DNA of 64,000 nt from Parabacteroides sp. FAFU027 (GTDB lineage: Bacteria; Bacteroidota; Bacteroidia; Bacteroidales; UBA7332). Under the pieces are notes generated by a model, which ran no database searches, was not told the origin of the DNA, and saw nothing but the letters and a program-made list of their open reading frames with translations. Location of the stretch: positions 1 to 64,000 of the forward strand of contig NZ_JAKZKV010000010.1 of NCBI RefSeq assembly GCF_022808675.1, read 5' to 3'. Positions 25,020 through 32,779 of this stretch are shown piece by piece (the stretch's first letter is position 1; every line of letters begins with the position of its first letter). A program made the position numbers and the translations under genes.

Positions 25020-25784
25020 TTATTTCCACCATTTTATATCTTCTTTTCTCTGGGCATCTTTTATCTCTGTGGTTTTCTTTAGAGATTGCCATGCTTTCAT
25101 GTAATTATCCCAACCTGAATTTCTATACTTTTCATTTACCATAAATTCACCAGTTCCAGTATCGAGATTACCCGAATCGGGTATGCGATAATCTCCCCAA
25201 TTACATTTCTTAGTAATCTTTGTTTTATAACTAGTCCAAGTTGCTTTACATTGATTATTTGAATATTCATCTCCCATTATCATTAATGCGTCATAACTTA
25301 AAGTCCCTTTTTTATCAATGCAAAAATAAGTAGTCATATTGCCATTGAAATAACCACTGGAAAGATGAATACTATCTTCAAATAATTCAACTTTACAATC
25401 TACAAAACCTTGTTTAAATTCCGGTGAATCCGATTTCTTGTATTGTTTAGCCCGAATAACTGTAATTGATCCAGAGAAGCAACAGATGTTGTTTTTTACT
25501 CTGGTTTTTCCTAAAACATTATATCGATATGGATTTGATTTGTCCTTTTTTACTGATGTATAATGAATTTCGAATCGTTGATAATTATCTCCGATAAAGC
25601 CAAGAGGTTCAGGGAAAACAATCCTTTCTCCATCATCTTGTGTTATGATGCTATCAGCACTCCATAATTTAGATAAATTATATTTCTTGATCGATGTATA
25701 GAATTCATTTGTTTCTGAATTTTGAGCTTTCACTATTATACATCCCCAGATAAACAATAAGAGTATTAAGATTCTTCTTTTCAT
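25020..25784 (-). CDS. Exported protein of unknown function
   Basis: A 254-residue protein with a signal peptide (MKRRILILLLFIWGCIIVKA, cleavage probably after VKA). The Cys within the hydrophobic core is not in a good lipobox. The mature part is Lys- and Tyr-rich with beta-strand patterns; stretches such as NYQRFEIHYTSVKKDK and KATWTSYKTKITKKCNWGDY suggest a small beta-sandwich. I recognise no family. Together with the next lipoprotein gene it lies between two copies of an 83-bp palindromic repeat. It is AT-richer than the surrounding housekeeping genes. Confidence 0.7.
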   Translation of the reverse strand: MKRRILILLLFIWGCIIVKAQNSETNEFYTSIKKYNLSKLWSADSIITQDDGERIVFPEPLGFIGDNYQRFEIHYTSVKKDKSNPYRYNVLGKTRVKNNICCFSGSITVIRAKQYKKSDSPEFKQGFVDCKVELFEDSIHLSSGYFNGNMTTYFCIDKKGTLSYDALMIMGDEYSNNQCKATWTSYKTKITKKCNWGDYRIPDSGNLDTGTGEFMVNEKYRNSGWDNYMKAWQSLKKTTEIKDAQRKEDIKWWK

Positions 25785-25835
25785 TGTTATTTCTCTTTTT
25801 TTCTTCTAAATATTTTCTATTTGCACTCAATGCCT

Positions 25836-25954
25836 AGTTCAAGTTTGAGCGTAGCGGGAACTTGGACTCAAAATTAATACAGTTTTCAAACTGATATTTC
25901 TTAAGCAGTTGCAAACTGCTCTTGTTTTAGGTCCAAGTTCTGAAAACTTGAACC
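25836..25954. repeat. Nested palindromic element between two exported-protein genes
   Basis: Two pairs of arms are nested: GTTCAAGTTT (25837-25846) with AAACTTGAAC (25944-25953), and inside them GAACTTGGAC (25858-25867) with GTCCAAGTTC (25931-25940), both perfect. The centre carries a third small hairpin, AGCAGTTGCAAACTGCT. The whole fills the gap between the genes at 25020 and 25963. It resembles a non-autonomous insertion element, but no target duplication is clear. Confidence 0.65.
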
Positions 25955-25962
25955 AGAAGAGG

Positions 25963-26574
25963 CTAATCAAAAAGTTCCTTGTTTGGGACGTTTTCCTTTC
26001 CATTCAATTCTATTTTCTTAGTTTTAAACAAATCTTCTACTGCAGCCTTTATGAGTTTCTTTTTGATGTTTATTTTTGTACCAGGATTGTCGAATAAATA
26101 GATAGATTGCCCATTCTGTTCTAATAAAATGCCATAATTCTTTTCCCAATAGAATATATTTCTATCAAATCTCTTGAATTTATAACTCTGAATAGAGTAT
26201 TGTTTTATCTCTTTATTCGAGAAGGAATTTATCATTACAAGAGTGTCGTATGCTAATGGCCCAACCCCAATAGGTGCAAAAAGAAAGGATAGTTTCTCTT
26301 TAGATTCGGGAAAAATATATGTGGCATTTATATTTGAAACCTCGCGGTAATTATTGAATAATGTGAATATGCTTTCTGTTGTAGTATTTGATAAGGTGTA
26401 GAAGAAATTTACGCAGGTTTTATATTGATACTTGTGATGATTCTGTTGATTCATCTGGAAGTAATAACACCTTAACTTACCAGATTGAGTTGAAAATAGT
26501 TTGTTCTCTTTTTTATTCGAACATCCATATATTAATAGCAATATTGCAAATGATAATATGCATTTTATTTTCAT
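25963..26574 (-). CDS. Lipoprotein of unknown function
   Basis: A 203-residue lipoprotein: MKIKCILSFAILLLIYGCSN has the lipobox IYGC with Cys18, so the protein is membrane-anchored outside the cytoplasm. The mature sequence is rich in Asn, Lys, Phe and Tyr, with strands such as LSFLFAPIGVGPLAYDTLVM and a basic C-terminus. I recognise no family. It is the second of two unknown exported proteins set between the 83-bp palindromes, separated from its neighbour by a nested palindrome. The pair may act together, but that is only suggested by position. Confidence 0.7.
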   Translation of the reverse strand: MKIKCILSFAILLLIYGCSNKKENKLFSTQSGKLRCYYFQMNQQNHHKYQYKTCVNFFYTLSNTTTESIFTLFNNYREVSNINATYIFPESKEKLSFLFAPIGVGPLAYDTLVMINSFSNKEIKQYSIQSYKFKRFDRNIFYWEKNYGILLEQNGQSIYLFDNPGTKINIKKKLIKAAVEDLFKTKKIELNGKENVPNKELFD

Positions 26575-26609
26575 AGTTATTCTTTTGTATTATCACGTTC
26601 CTCAAAATC

Positions 26610-26692
26610 CGACAAGCGGCCTGAAGCCGCTCTTCGGTGTGGGCTTTGAATCGCTCTGCGGCAAGCGAACAGCGGCTCAAAGCCGCTTGTCG
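26610..26692. repeat. 83-bp palindromic repeat, copy 2
   Basis: Same length and orientation as the copy at 24919-25001, with about a dozen substitutions, several of them compensating within the arms (ATGAAACCGC becomes CTGAAGCCGC). Outer arms are CGACAAGCGGC and GCCGCTTGTCG. Confidence 0.8.
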
Positions 26693-26755
26693 CGTTAGAT
26701 GATTTATGAACGATAGTTGCCCGAGGTTATCAATTATTCCCTCATTATCAAATCA

Positions 26756-26785
26756 ACGACCCGATAACTTGTATTACCGGGTCGT
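26756..26785 (-). terminator. Hairpin after the FnIII protein gene
   Basis: Stem ACGACCCG (26756-26763) pairs with CGGGTCGT (26778-26785), extendable by ATA/TA. It lies about 55 bases past the stop of the minus-strand FnIII gene; a weak T-tract (TTGATTT on the minus strand) follows. Confidence 0.6.
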
Positions 26786-26840
26786 ATCCTGTTTATATCA
26801 ATTCATTATTAACCGTAGAATGTCTCTTACCGAACAATTA

Positions 26841-27458
26841 CTAAGCATAGCGTGAAACCGGTGCTGAAACAGTGCGTTGATCGTTGCTGCCGATGGCAAT
26901 AACTCTCACCCAGTATTTCTTTCCCGGAATCAGTCCTTTGATGATAAATTCGGATTTTGTAGTCGTCTGGCTTGTCCACGAGCTCTCGTTCGCCAATGGA
27001 TCGAGAGTGTATTCAAAGACATAACTCCTTGCTCCTTGTACGCTGTCGCAACATACATAAATTTCGCCGCTTGCATTACCGTCCATGATTTTAAGGTTTT
27101 CCGGAATCTCAAGTTCGGTTGTAGAACTACGTTCTTTGCTTACCTCAAAACCAGAACTTAACAAAATGGAACGGTTTCCATTAGCAACCATCTCTACACA
27201 TCGCGCCAGGCGATGAAGAATATCGATCAAATTAGTCCGTTTTTCGTTTTTGATGGCTATCTTAACTCTGTCACCCGTTTGGGCGGCTATGAGGCTGTCA
27301 TCAAATTCCTTTTTTACGGTGGTAACCTCATCTAAAGATGGGGTGAGCGCAGGGAAATAGGAATTTCCCGTCAAAGAATTAATGATATGTTGAGCCATTG
27401 TGCTCAACGCTGAATCATTTAATTTCTCAAGATTATTGAGAATCTTTGGTCTACTCAT
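26841..27458 (-). CDS. Fibronectin type III domain protein, no signal peptide
   Basis: A 205-residue protein. Residues 1-110 are helical and polar; the N-terminus MSRPKILNNLEKLNDSALST has no signal. Residues about 115-205 form one FnIII domain: LEIPENLKIMDGNASGEIYV, then ARSYVFEYTLDP, then the SEFIIKGLIPGKKYWVRVIA segment with the usual Leu-x-Pro-x-x-x-Tyr pattern. Proteins of this layout occur in many Bacteroidota and have no known role. Lack of a signal means it is cytoplasmic or exported in another way. The upstream region is the second 21-bp repeat array. Confidence 0.75.
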   Translation of the reverse strand: MSRPKILNNLEKLNDSALSTMAQHIINSLTGNSYFPALTPSLDEVTTVKKEFDDSLIAAQTGDRVKIAIKNEKRTNLIDILHRLARCVEMVANGNRSILLSSGFEVSKERSSTTELEIPENLKIMDGNASGEIYVCCDSVQGARSYVFEYTLDPLANESSWTSQTTTKSEFIIKGLIPGKKYWVRVIAIGSNDQRTVSAPVSRYA

Positions 27459-27880
27459 ATTTTTTGAATTTGAAATTTATTAATCTGATTAGAATTGTCT
27501 AATAGTTGTCATTTGTGATTAATAATAGTAGTATATAAACATTTGCAATAGTAATGAATAAATTTGAATATATTACTAAGGTTGAGTGGGTAAATTGTGA
27601 AAATTATTTTGTTGTAATTCTATATATCAGTAAATGAGTAATATATCTATTTAAGATATAAGTTGACTGTTTATGTATAATAAGATATTTGAAGAGGATT
27701 CAGAAGCGGAGGATGTATGCAAATTAGTCAATACCGATACTCTATGTGTGTTATGAGTCCTGGAAGAGGGAGGGGAATATTGTATAATTTGTAATCACAT
27801 TCTCTTAGAGAAGAATAGCTGTTTTATTGAAGTTATTATTCTTATATATAAGAGATAAAGATATGACGCGATATAATGTC

Positions 27881-28300
27881 GATTTCCTTTAAAATGATGG
27901 TAATTGATTTTAAGTCGATACCTATTTCCCAAAAGTTAATAGTGAGTTACCTGAAGGAAATAGCTTTCAGCTTTAAAGAAATGCCTGTTTCCTTCAGGGA
28001 AATGTTCATCTTCTTTAAATCAACGGTTTTCATCTATAAGTCGAAGCTCATTTCTTTATAGGAAATGAGCTTCGACTTAAAAGAAATACAGATTTCTCTG
28101 AAGATGTAAGCTTGGTTCTTTAAGAAGATACTCTTTTCCTTAAAGATGGAACGTATTTCCTTTAAGTCATAACCCTATTCTTTTAAGTCGAAGGCTTTTT
28201 CATTTAAGACAAAGCATATTTCTTTAAAGAAGAACCATTTTTCTTTTAAGTTGAAGCCTATTTCTTTTTAGTCGAAGGCCTTTGACTAAAAGTCTAAGCC
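27881..28300. repeat. Tandem array of twenty exact 21-bp units, palindromic AT cores
   Basis: Twenty consecutive 21-bp units begin at 27881 and end at 28300 without a phase change. The approximate consensus is TATTTCTTTAAGTCGAAGCC with a CTTTAAG or CTTTAAAG palindromic centre, and units read in either orientation (GAAATGAGC against GCTCATTTC). A perfect 18-bp inverted repeat (28037-28054 with 28062-28079) joins adjacent units. Conserved positions are the central TTTAAG and the flanking TTTC and GAAG. Individual units differ by several bases, so the array is old or evolving by substitution while the 21-bp spacing is held. The consensus differs entirely from the array at 7440-7670. Confidence 0.88.
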
Positions 28301-28434
28301 CTTTTAGGTATATAGTATTTTGCAGTAAATCAGTGTGATAGTGTTTTTATGCCAAGAATGGTGCTTTTTTTGAAGGAAAATCGGTGCAATTTGATCGAAA
28401 TGGAGTGTGTCCTGTGATTCTGGCCTCTTTTTGC

Positions 28435-28442
28435 TACTTTTG
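28435..28442 (+). promoter_or_regulatory. Bacteroidota -7 promoter element of trmN6
   Basis: TACTTTTG matches the -7 consensus and lies 27 bases before the chosen ATG at 28470. Placement inside the longer open frame supports the downstream start. Confidence 0.55.
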
Positions 28443-28469
28443 CACCTCAAACTCCATAAAGCAACAATC

Positions 28470-29174
28470 ATGGCCAATCCCTATTTCCAGTTTAAGCAGT
28501 TTACAATCCATCATGACCGATGTGCGATGAAGGTCGGCACCGATGGGGTATTGCTCGGGGCATGGGCGCCTGTCGAAGAAGGAATGCGGGTACTGGATGT
28601 TGGTGCGGGGAGCGGACTTATTGCCCTGATGTTGGCACAGCGAAATGCTGCTTCGGTAATTGCCGTAGAATTGGATGAAGATGCAGCAGCGCAAGCTGCG
28701 GAGAATGTGGCGGAATCACCCTTTGCCGATAGGGTAGAGGTGGTGCAGAACGATATCCTGCATTTTCAACCGGAACAGCGCTTTGATCTGATTGTCTCCA
28801 ATCCTCCCTATTTTGATCTCTCCCTGCAATCGCCGGATAAGCAACGCACTCTTGCCCGTCATACCGATTCCCTGTCGTATGATGATTTGCTCACCGTGTC
28901 AGCACGTTTGCTCAATGATGGCGGATTGATTTCGCTGGTGGTGCCGGTGGATGTTGAACAGAAGCTGGACGCAATTGCTCAGTCAGCGGCTCTTTTTCCT
29001 GTCCGCAAGACCTTTGTCATCCCCAAGCCGGGCGCTGCGCCCAAACGATTGCTGGTTTCCTATTCTAATGTGCAGCGCGAATTGCAACAAGATGAGTTAC
29101 TGGTAGAGTTGGCTCGCCATCATTACAGTGAAGAGTTTATCTCTCTTACGAAGGCGTTTTATTTGAAGATGTAG
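28470..29174 (+). CDS. trmN6: tRNA1(Val) (adenine(37)-N6)-methyltransferase
   Basis: A 234-residue Rossmann-fold methyltransferase of the TrmN6 (YfiC) family, which methylates A37 of tRNA-Val. The start is the ATG at 28470 (MANPYFQFKQFTIHHDRCAM); a GTG or ATG further up in the same frame would overlap the promoter. Signatures are MKVGTDGVLLGAWA, the AdoMet loop VLDVGAGSGLIALMLAQ and the catalytic IVSNPPYFD. The conserved KVGTDG-LLGAW block is diagnostic of this family. It is monocistronic. Confidence 0.9.
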   Translation: MANPYFQFKQFTIHHDRCAMKVGTDGVLLGAWAPVEEGMRVLDVGAGSGLIALMLAQRNAASVIAVELDEDAAAQAAENVAESPFADRVEVVQNDILHFQPEQRFDLIVSNPPYFDLSLQSPDKQRTLARHTDSLSYDDLLTVSARLLNDGGLISLVVPVDVEQKLDAIAQSAALFPVRKTFVIPKPGAAPKRLLVSYSNVQRELQQDELLVELARHHYSEEFISLTKAFYLKM

Positions 29175-29305
29175 AGCGGGAGCTGATGTATTTAGCCTTA
29201 TCAAGGCTCATCAGCATGAATAGACAGGCAGAAACATTGATGTAGAGAAAGGTGTTATAATAATGTTGGTCTCTTTATTTTGTCCCAACATTAAATCTAC
29301 CTGCC

Positions 29306-29998
29306 ATGAAAAGTGAATCCATTTCGTATCATAACTTTCATTTGAAAGTTGCATTACTTGCGTTGATAGGAGTCGGTTTCTGTCCGGTTGCATTTTCCCA
29401 ATCCTCATATTCTCTGGAGATACAGAGCGGAGTGGTAGCAAATATCCCTTTACCCCTTGTCATACACCAAACGAATCAACCCGACTTTAGCTTTATTGCC
29501 AAATATCGCACAGAACCCCTTGAGGTTCCTTATTACTATGACTTCCGCCTGAGCCGCTGGCATGAAAACTATTCATGGGAGCTTGAACTTATTCATCACA
29601 AGATTTACCTCGAGAATCCGAATAGTGAAATAACACGATTTGCGATCTCCCACGGGTTTAATATGTTGATCCTAAACCGGGGGATTGATCTGCGGGGTAA
29701 TATCCTTCGTGCCGGGATAGGGATGGTGGTAGCACATCCGGAATTTATCATTCGCGGGGTAGAATTCGATGAAAATCGCGGTTGGCTTGGAGAGGGATAC
29801 GTGCCATCGGGATTGGCGATACAGATGGGATATTCACAACATTTGAAAATCACGGAACGCTTCTTTGTGAATCTGGAGGCAAAGACGACCTTCGGATATG
29901 CCCGTCTCAATCAAAATGAGATTTCGGTGGATACCTATAACTGGGCGTTTCACCTCAATCTTGGTCCCGGATATTATTTTCTGAAAACAAGAAGATGA
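29306..29998 (+). CDS. Exported beta-rich protein, possibly outer-membrane barrel
   Basis: A 230-residue protein with a signal peptide (hydrophobic stretch VALLALIGVGFCPVAFS, cleavage near SQS). The mature part alternates aromatic and polar residues in strands such as FSFIAKYRTEPLEVPYYYDF, SWELELIHHKIYLE, AIQMGYSQHLKITERFFVNL and WAFHLNLGPGYYFLKTRR, and ends in an aromatic residue two positions before basic residues. This is the look of a small outer-membrane beta-barrel. I cannot name the family. A hairpin terminator follows at once. Confidence 0.65.
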   Translation: MKSESISYHNFHLKVALLALIGVGFCPVAFSQSSYSLEIQSGVVANIPLPLVIHQTNQPDFSFIAKYRTEPLEVPYYYDFRLSRWHENYSWELELIHHKIYLENPNSEITRFAISHGFNMLILNRGIDLRGNILRAGIGMVVAHPEFIIRGVEFDENRGWLGEGYVPSGLAIQMGYSQHLKITERFFVNLEAKTTFGYARLNQNEISVDTYNWAFHLNLGPGYYFLKTRR

Positions 29999-30003
29999 GA
30001 ATA

Positions 30004-30037
30004 AAAAAGCTGCTACAATGACTTATAGCAGCTTTTT
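30004..30037. terminator. Bidirectional terminator
   Basis: A perfect 12-bp stem (30004-30015 with 30026-30037, AAAAAGCTGCTA/TAGCAGCTTTTT) between two convergent genes can give a U-run in either direction. Confidence 0.85.
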
Positions 30038-30053
30038 CCTTTATGAGAGTTTC

Positions 30054-31022
30054 CTATTCGAGGAGTTCGTTATCGTGCATCGAACGCATGAAAGTCACGA
30101 AATCATTTTTCTGATCCGAATCCATCCATGCCATACCGCTGCGTGGGTGTTGGTTAAGCGCCCCGGTGATAAGGTAAGGGATGTGATAACCCCAGTCGAT
30201 GGATTTCTGCATTGGGTGGATGTGATCCTGAATGGCCTGAAGCAATGGCAACAGACGGTATTTCGGATTTTTGAGGAATGCAATCAGGATTTCGATCGGA
30301 CAGTTACCCGCGCCACGGCCCAAGCCCATTAATGTAGCATCGAGCATGGTACAGCCTTCCTGGATGGCAGTAATGGTGTTTGCCATCGCAAGTTGCATGT
30401 TGTTGTGCGCATGGATACCGATTTCTTTGCCCGGAAGAGCGTTTTTGTATTTATTCACCAGGTGTGAAACAGTATCGTTGTACATGCTGCCGAAGCTATC
30501 TACTGCATAGAAGACCGGAACGCGCGATTTGGCAATATCCGCCAACGCTTCGTTGAGTTCCACTTCGCCTACAGTCGATACCGCCATCAGGTTGATGGTT
30601 GTCTCGTAGCCTTTGTCCATGCAGTGGTGAGCAAGCTCAACCGCTTTATCCACCTGATGCGCGTAACATGCTACGCGGATCATATCCAGCACGCTTTCAG
30701 AAGCCGGAGGAATGTCAGTCAATTCGATGCGACCGATATCAGCCATCGCTGAAAGTTTAAGCTTAGTCTCGTTTTTACCCACGATACGCTCCAGGTCTTT
30801 GGCGTGGCAGAATTTCCACGGACCCATTTCATTGCGGTCAAAAGCCTTTTCGCTACTCAGGTAGCCGATTTCCATATAGTCGATGCCTGCTTCCACGCAC
30901 GCGTTGTACACGCCTCTGACGAAGTCGTCGCTAAACTGCCACTTGTTCATCAATCCGCCGTCGCGGATGGTGCAGTCCATTACTTTGATATTTTCCAGAT
31001 ACATATTATGTGAATTTTTCAT
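30054..31022 (-). CDS. HMGL-type aldolase (4-hydroxy-2-oxovalerate aldolase-like)
   Basis: A 322-residue TIM-barrel enzyme of the DRE-metallolyase superfamily. The DRE-like signature is MDCTIRDGGLMNKWQFSDDF (residues 15-34), with Arg and Asp in RD. Metal-ligand His pair IGIHAHNNMQLAMAN and the glycine-rich GLGRGAGNCPIEIL follow. It resembles the aldolase DmpG, which cleaves 4-hydroxy-2-oxoacids, but the usual dehydrogenase partner (DmpF) is not next to it. The upstream neighbour is a chorismate mutase gene on the same strand, 100 bases away. The true substrate is unknown. The first Met is used; Met7 is an alternative. Confidence 0.8.
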   Translation of the reverse strand: MKNSHNMYLENIKVMDCTIRDGGLMNKWQFSDDFVRGVYNACVEAGIDYMEIGYLSSEKAFDRNEMGPWKFCHAKDLERIVGKNETKLKLSAMADIGRIELTDIPPASESVLDMIRVACYAHQVDKAVELAHHCMDKGYETTINLMAVSTVGEVELNEALADIAKSRVPVFYAVDSFGSMYNDTVSHLVNKYKNALPGKEIGIHAHNNMQLAMANTITAIQEGCTMLDATLMGLGRGAGNCPIEILIAFLKNPKYRLLPLLQAIQDHIHPMQKSIDWGYHIPYLITGALNQHPRSGMAWMDSDQKNDFVTFMRSMHDNELLE

Positions 31023-31122
31023 TGTTCATTATTTCTTGCAGAAGCTGAAAGAACTGCCGGATTTATTTTGAATTGAGATTCTCAAATTCCTTCAATCCCT
31101 CAATCCTTCATTCCCTCACTCC

Positions 31123-31425
31123 CTACTTGTGTCCCAGTATCTTCATCTCTTCCTTGATGAAGTACTCGATGAGGATAGCATATATTTTTTCAAAAGCCTC
31201 TTTTTCGAGACCGAGCTCTTCGGCCCATTGTCCTCTTACGCGGATAACCTCCTGTTTGCGATCTTCGGCCACGACGCTGGCTGCATCGGTTTTGTATTTT
31301 ACGATTTCCTTTACATACTGGAATCTCTGGGAAAAGAGTGTGATGATTTCGCGGTCAATGATGTCAATGTGAGCGCGGATATCTTCTTTGCTACTGCATT
31401 CGGAAGGCGTTTTATCTAATTTCAA
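31123..31425 (-). CDS. Chorismate mutase, AroQ type
   Basis: A 100-residue all-helical chorismate mutase of the AroQ class, forming prephenate from chorismate for Phe and Tyr. The family pattern is IRAHIDIIDREIITLFSQRF at residues 17-36 with conserved Arg and Asp, then YKTDAASVVAEDRKQEVIRV and a last helix KIYAILIEYFIKEEM. The length is that of monofunctional forms such as PchB. It lies just upstream of the HMGL-type aldolase gene on the same strand. No other aromatic biosynthesis gene is next to it here. Confidence 0.82.
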   Translation of the reverse strand: MKLDKTPSECSSKEDIRAHIDIIDREIITLFSQRFQYVKEIVKYKTDAASVVAEDRKQEVIRVRGQWAEELGLEKEAFEKIYAILIEYFIKEEMKILGHK

Positions 31426-31514
31426 AGCGAAATATTTTAGGGTTTTAAACTACGAACAAAGATAATTGAAAATATCGTTTTTCTAATAATACGGTCCAAT
31501 CTACTTCTCTGATG

Positions 31515-32483
31515 TCAGATTTCAACGAAGTTTCGTACCGTTTTGATTTGTTGGAACATGAAACCAAACAATACCTGAAGCGGGTGGTCCATCTCTTTCC
31601 GGTTTTGGGGAACGAGCACTTTCAGCCCTGCGGGAATGGTTTTGATAACGATGGTTTTGTCCATCCACATCGGCTCGCCATCCAGATGTATCTCTCCGGC
31701 CTTTTCACGATGGATGGTCAGTTGCGGTGTTTCGATAATCTCGATTTTGCTGTTGCTGTCAATTTTCTTTGTGAAAAGTTGCAGGGAAATAGGCAGAATA
31801 TCGAGCGGAGTAAAGGGTTTCAGGATAGCCACATCCATCATACCGTCTTTCAGGTCGGCCTGCGGTGCAATAAATGCATTGTTGCCGTATTGCGACGCAT
31901 TGGCACAGGTAATCAGGAAGGCTTTCTCTTTACGCTTTTCATCTTCAAAGACCAGCTCGTATGTTTCCGGTTTGTAGTTCAGGTATTCGGTCATCATACT
32001 GCGGAGGTAATTGATGCCTCCCCGGTGTTTGCCTTTGGAAAATTTATAACTGACACGGGCGTCAAATCCGACCCCACAGGTGGTAAAAAAGAGGTGACCG
32101 TTTGCTTCGCAGTAGTCAATATTCTCCACCTTTTCATTATTGACTATCTGAAGGGCTTCGCGAATCACCAACGGTATTCCAATGTGACGCGCCAGACCGT
32201 TCCCCGAACCGATAGGAATGATTCCCATAGCAACTTCGGAGTGAATCAATGCTTTTGCCACCTCATTTATCGTACCGTCGCCGCCCGCCACAATTACATA
32301 TTTCATTCCATCTGCAATCGCCTGCTTTGCCAGTTCGGTAGCATGACCCGCGTATTCGGTCATACTTATATTGATGTCAAATCTTTCTTTATCTAATACA
32401 GAACGGGTAAGTCTTGCGATGTTAGGTTTTAATCTGATTCCCGAGCGGGGATTTATAATAACCAAAATGCCATTTTTTACCAT
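31515..32483 (-). CDS. Diacylglycerol kinase-family lipid kinase (YegS/DagK type)
   Basis: A 322-residue lipid kinase of the YegS/Rv2252/BmrU family, using ATP to phosphorylate diacylglycerol or another lipid. The nucleotide-binding region is ILVIINPRSGIRLKPN near the start, followed by YVIVAGGDGTINEVAKAL with the GGDGT motif, then IIPIGSGNGLARHIGIP. The beta-sandwich C-terminal domain has CGVGFDARVSYKFSK and the LDGEPMW region. Divergent from panC, it lies alone, with a 296-base gap at its start. Confidence 0.88.
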   Translation of the reverse strand: MVKNGILVIINPRSGIRLKPNIARLTRSVLDKERFDINISMTEYAGHATELAKQAIADGMKYVIVAGGDGTINEVAKALIHSEVAMGIIPIGSGNGLARHIGIPLVIREALQIVNNEKVENIDYCEANGHLFFTTCGVGFDARVSYKFSKGKHRGGINYLRSMMTEYLNYKPETYELVFEDEKRKEKAFLITCANASQYGNNAFIAPQADLKDGMMDVAILKPFTPLDILPISLQLFTKKIDSNSKIEIIETPQLTIHREKAGEIHLDGEPMWMDKTIVIKTIPAGLKVLVPQNRKEMDHPLQVLFGFMFQQIKTVRNFVEI

Positions 32484-32779
32484 GTTTACTGCTTTGTTTT
32501 AAGTGCGCAAAGATAGAGATATTTTAGGCGAATCGCTTTTTGCATGGAGTAAAAATCTCGTTACAATTCACAATCGGGATAGAAAAGCGTAAACAGGCAT
32601 CGCTACGGATATACCGGTCGGGGGAAATTAGAAATAAATTTAGTGTACTAAAATACCCTCGTTTTGACAGATTATTACTTATTTTGTGCCCGCAAAACCG
32701 GAATTTCTAAGGCGATTAATGCTTAATTGTCAGTCTATTTGTTGATTAAATAAGTAATCCGGGAATAAAGAATACAAAC
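32484..32779. other. Divergent intergenic region upstream of panC
   Basis: The gap is AT-rich. It contains a 14-base dyad TTTAGTGTACTAAA at about 32638-32651 and a TTTG at 32663-32666 that could be a -33 element, but no good -7 lies at the right spacing. No gene is visible. Confidence 0.4.

Larger units (their letters stand above)
27459..28469. other. 1-kb divergent intergenic region with a 21-bp repeat array
   Basis: The gap lies between the FnIII gene (leftward) and trmN6 (rightward). The left 420 bases are very AT-rich with no gene. The right part is the 20-unit array at 27881-28300, then the trmN6 promoter. A 61-codon open frame through the first part of the array is a periodicity artefact. 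Confidence 0.7.

Noticed and set aside
27876-28061. 61-codon frame across the start of the second array
   Set aside because: A stop interrupts it within the array, and the repeat continues well beyond. No start context or conserved residues.
31512-32396. 294-codon frame antisense to the lipid kinase gene
   Set aside because: Fully overlaps a gene with clear kinase motifs on the other strand and shows no domain of its own.
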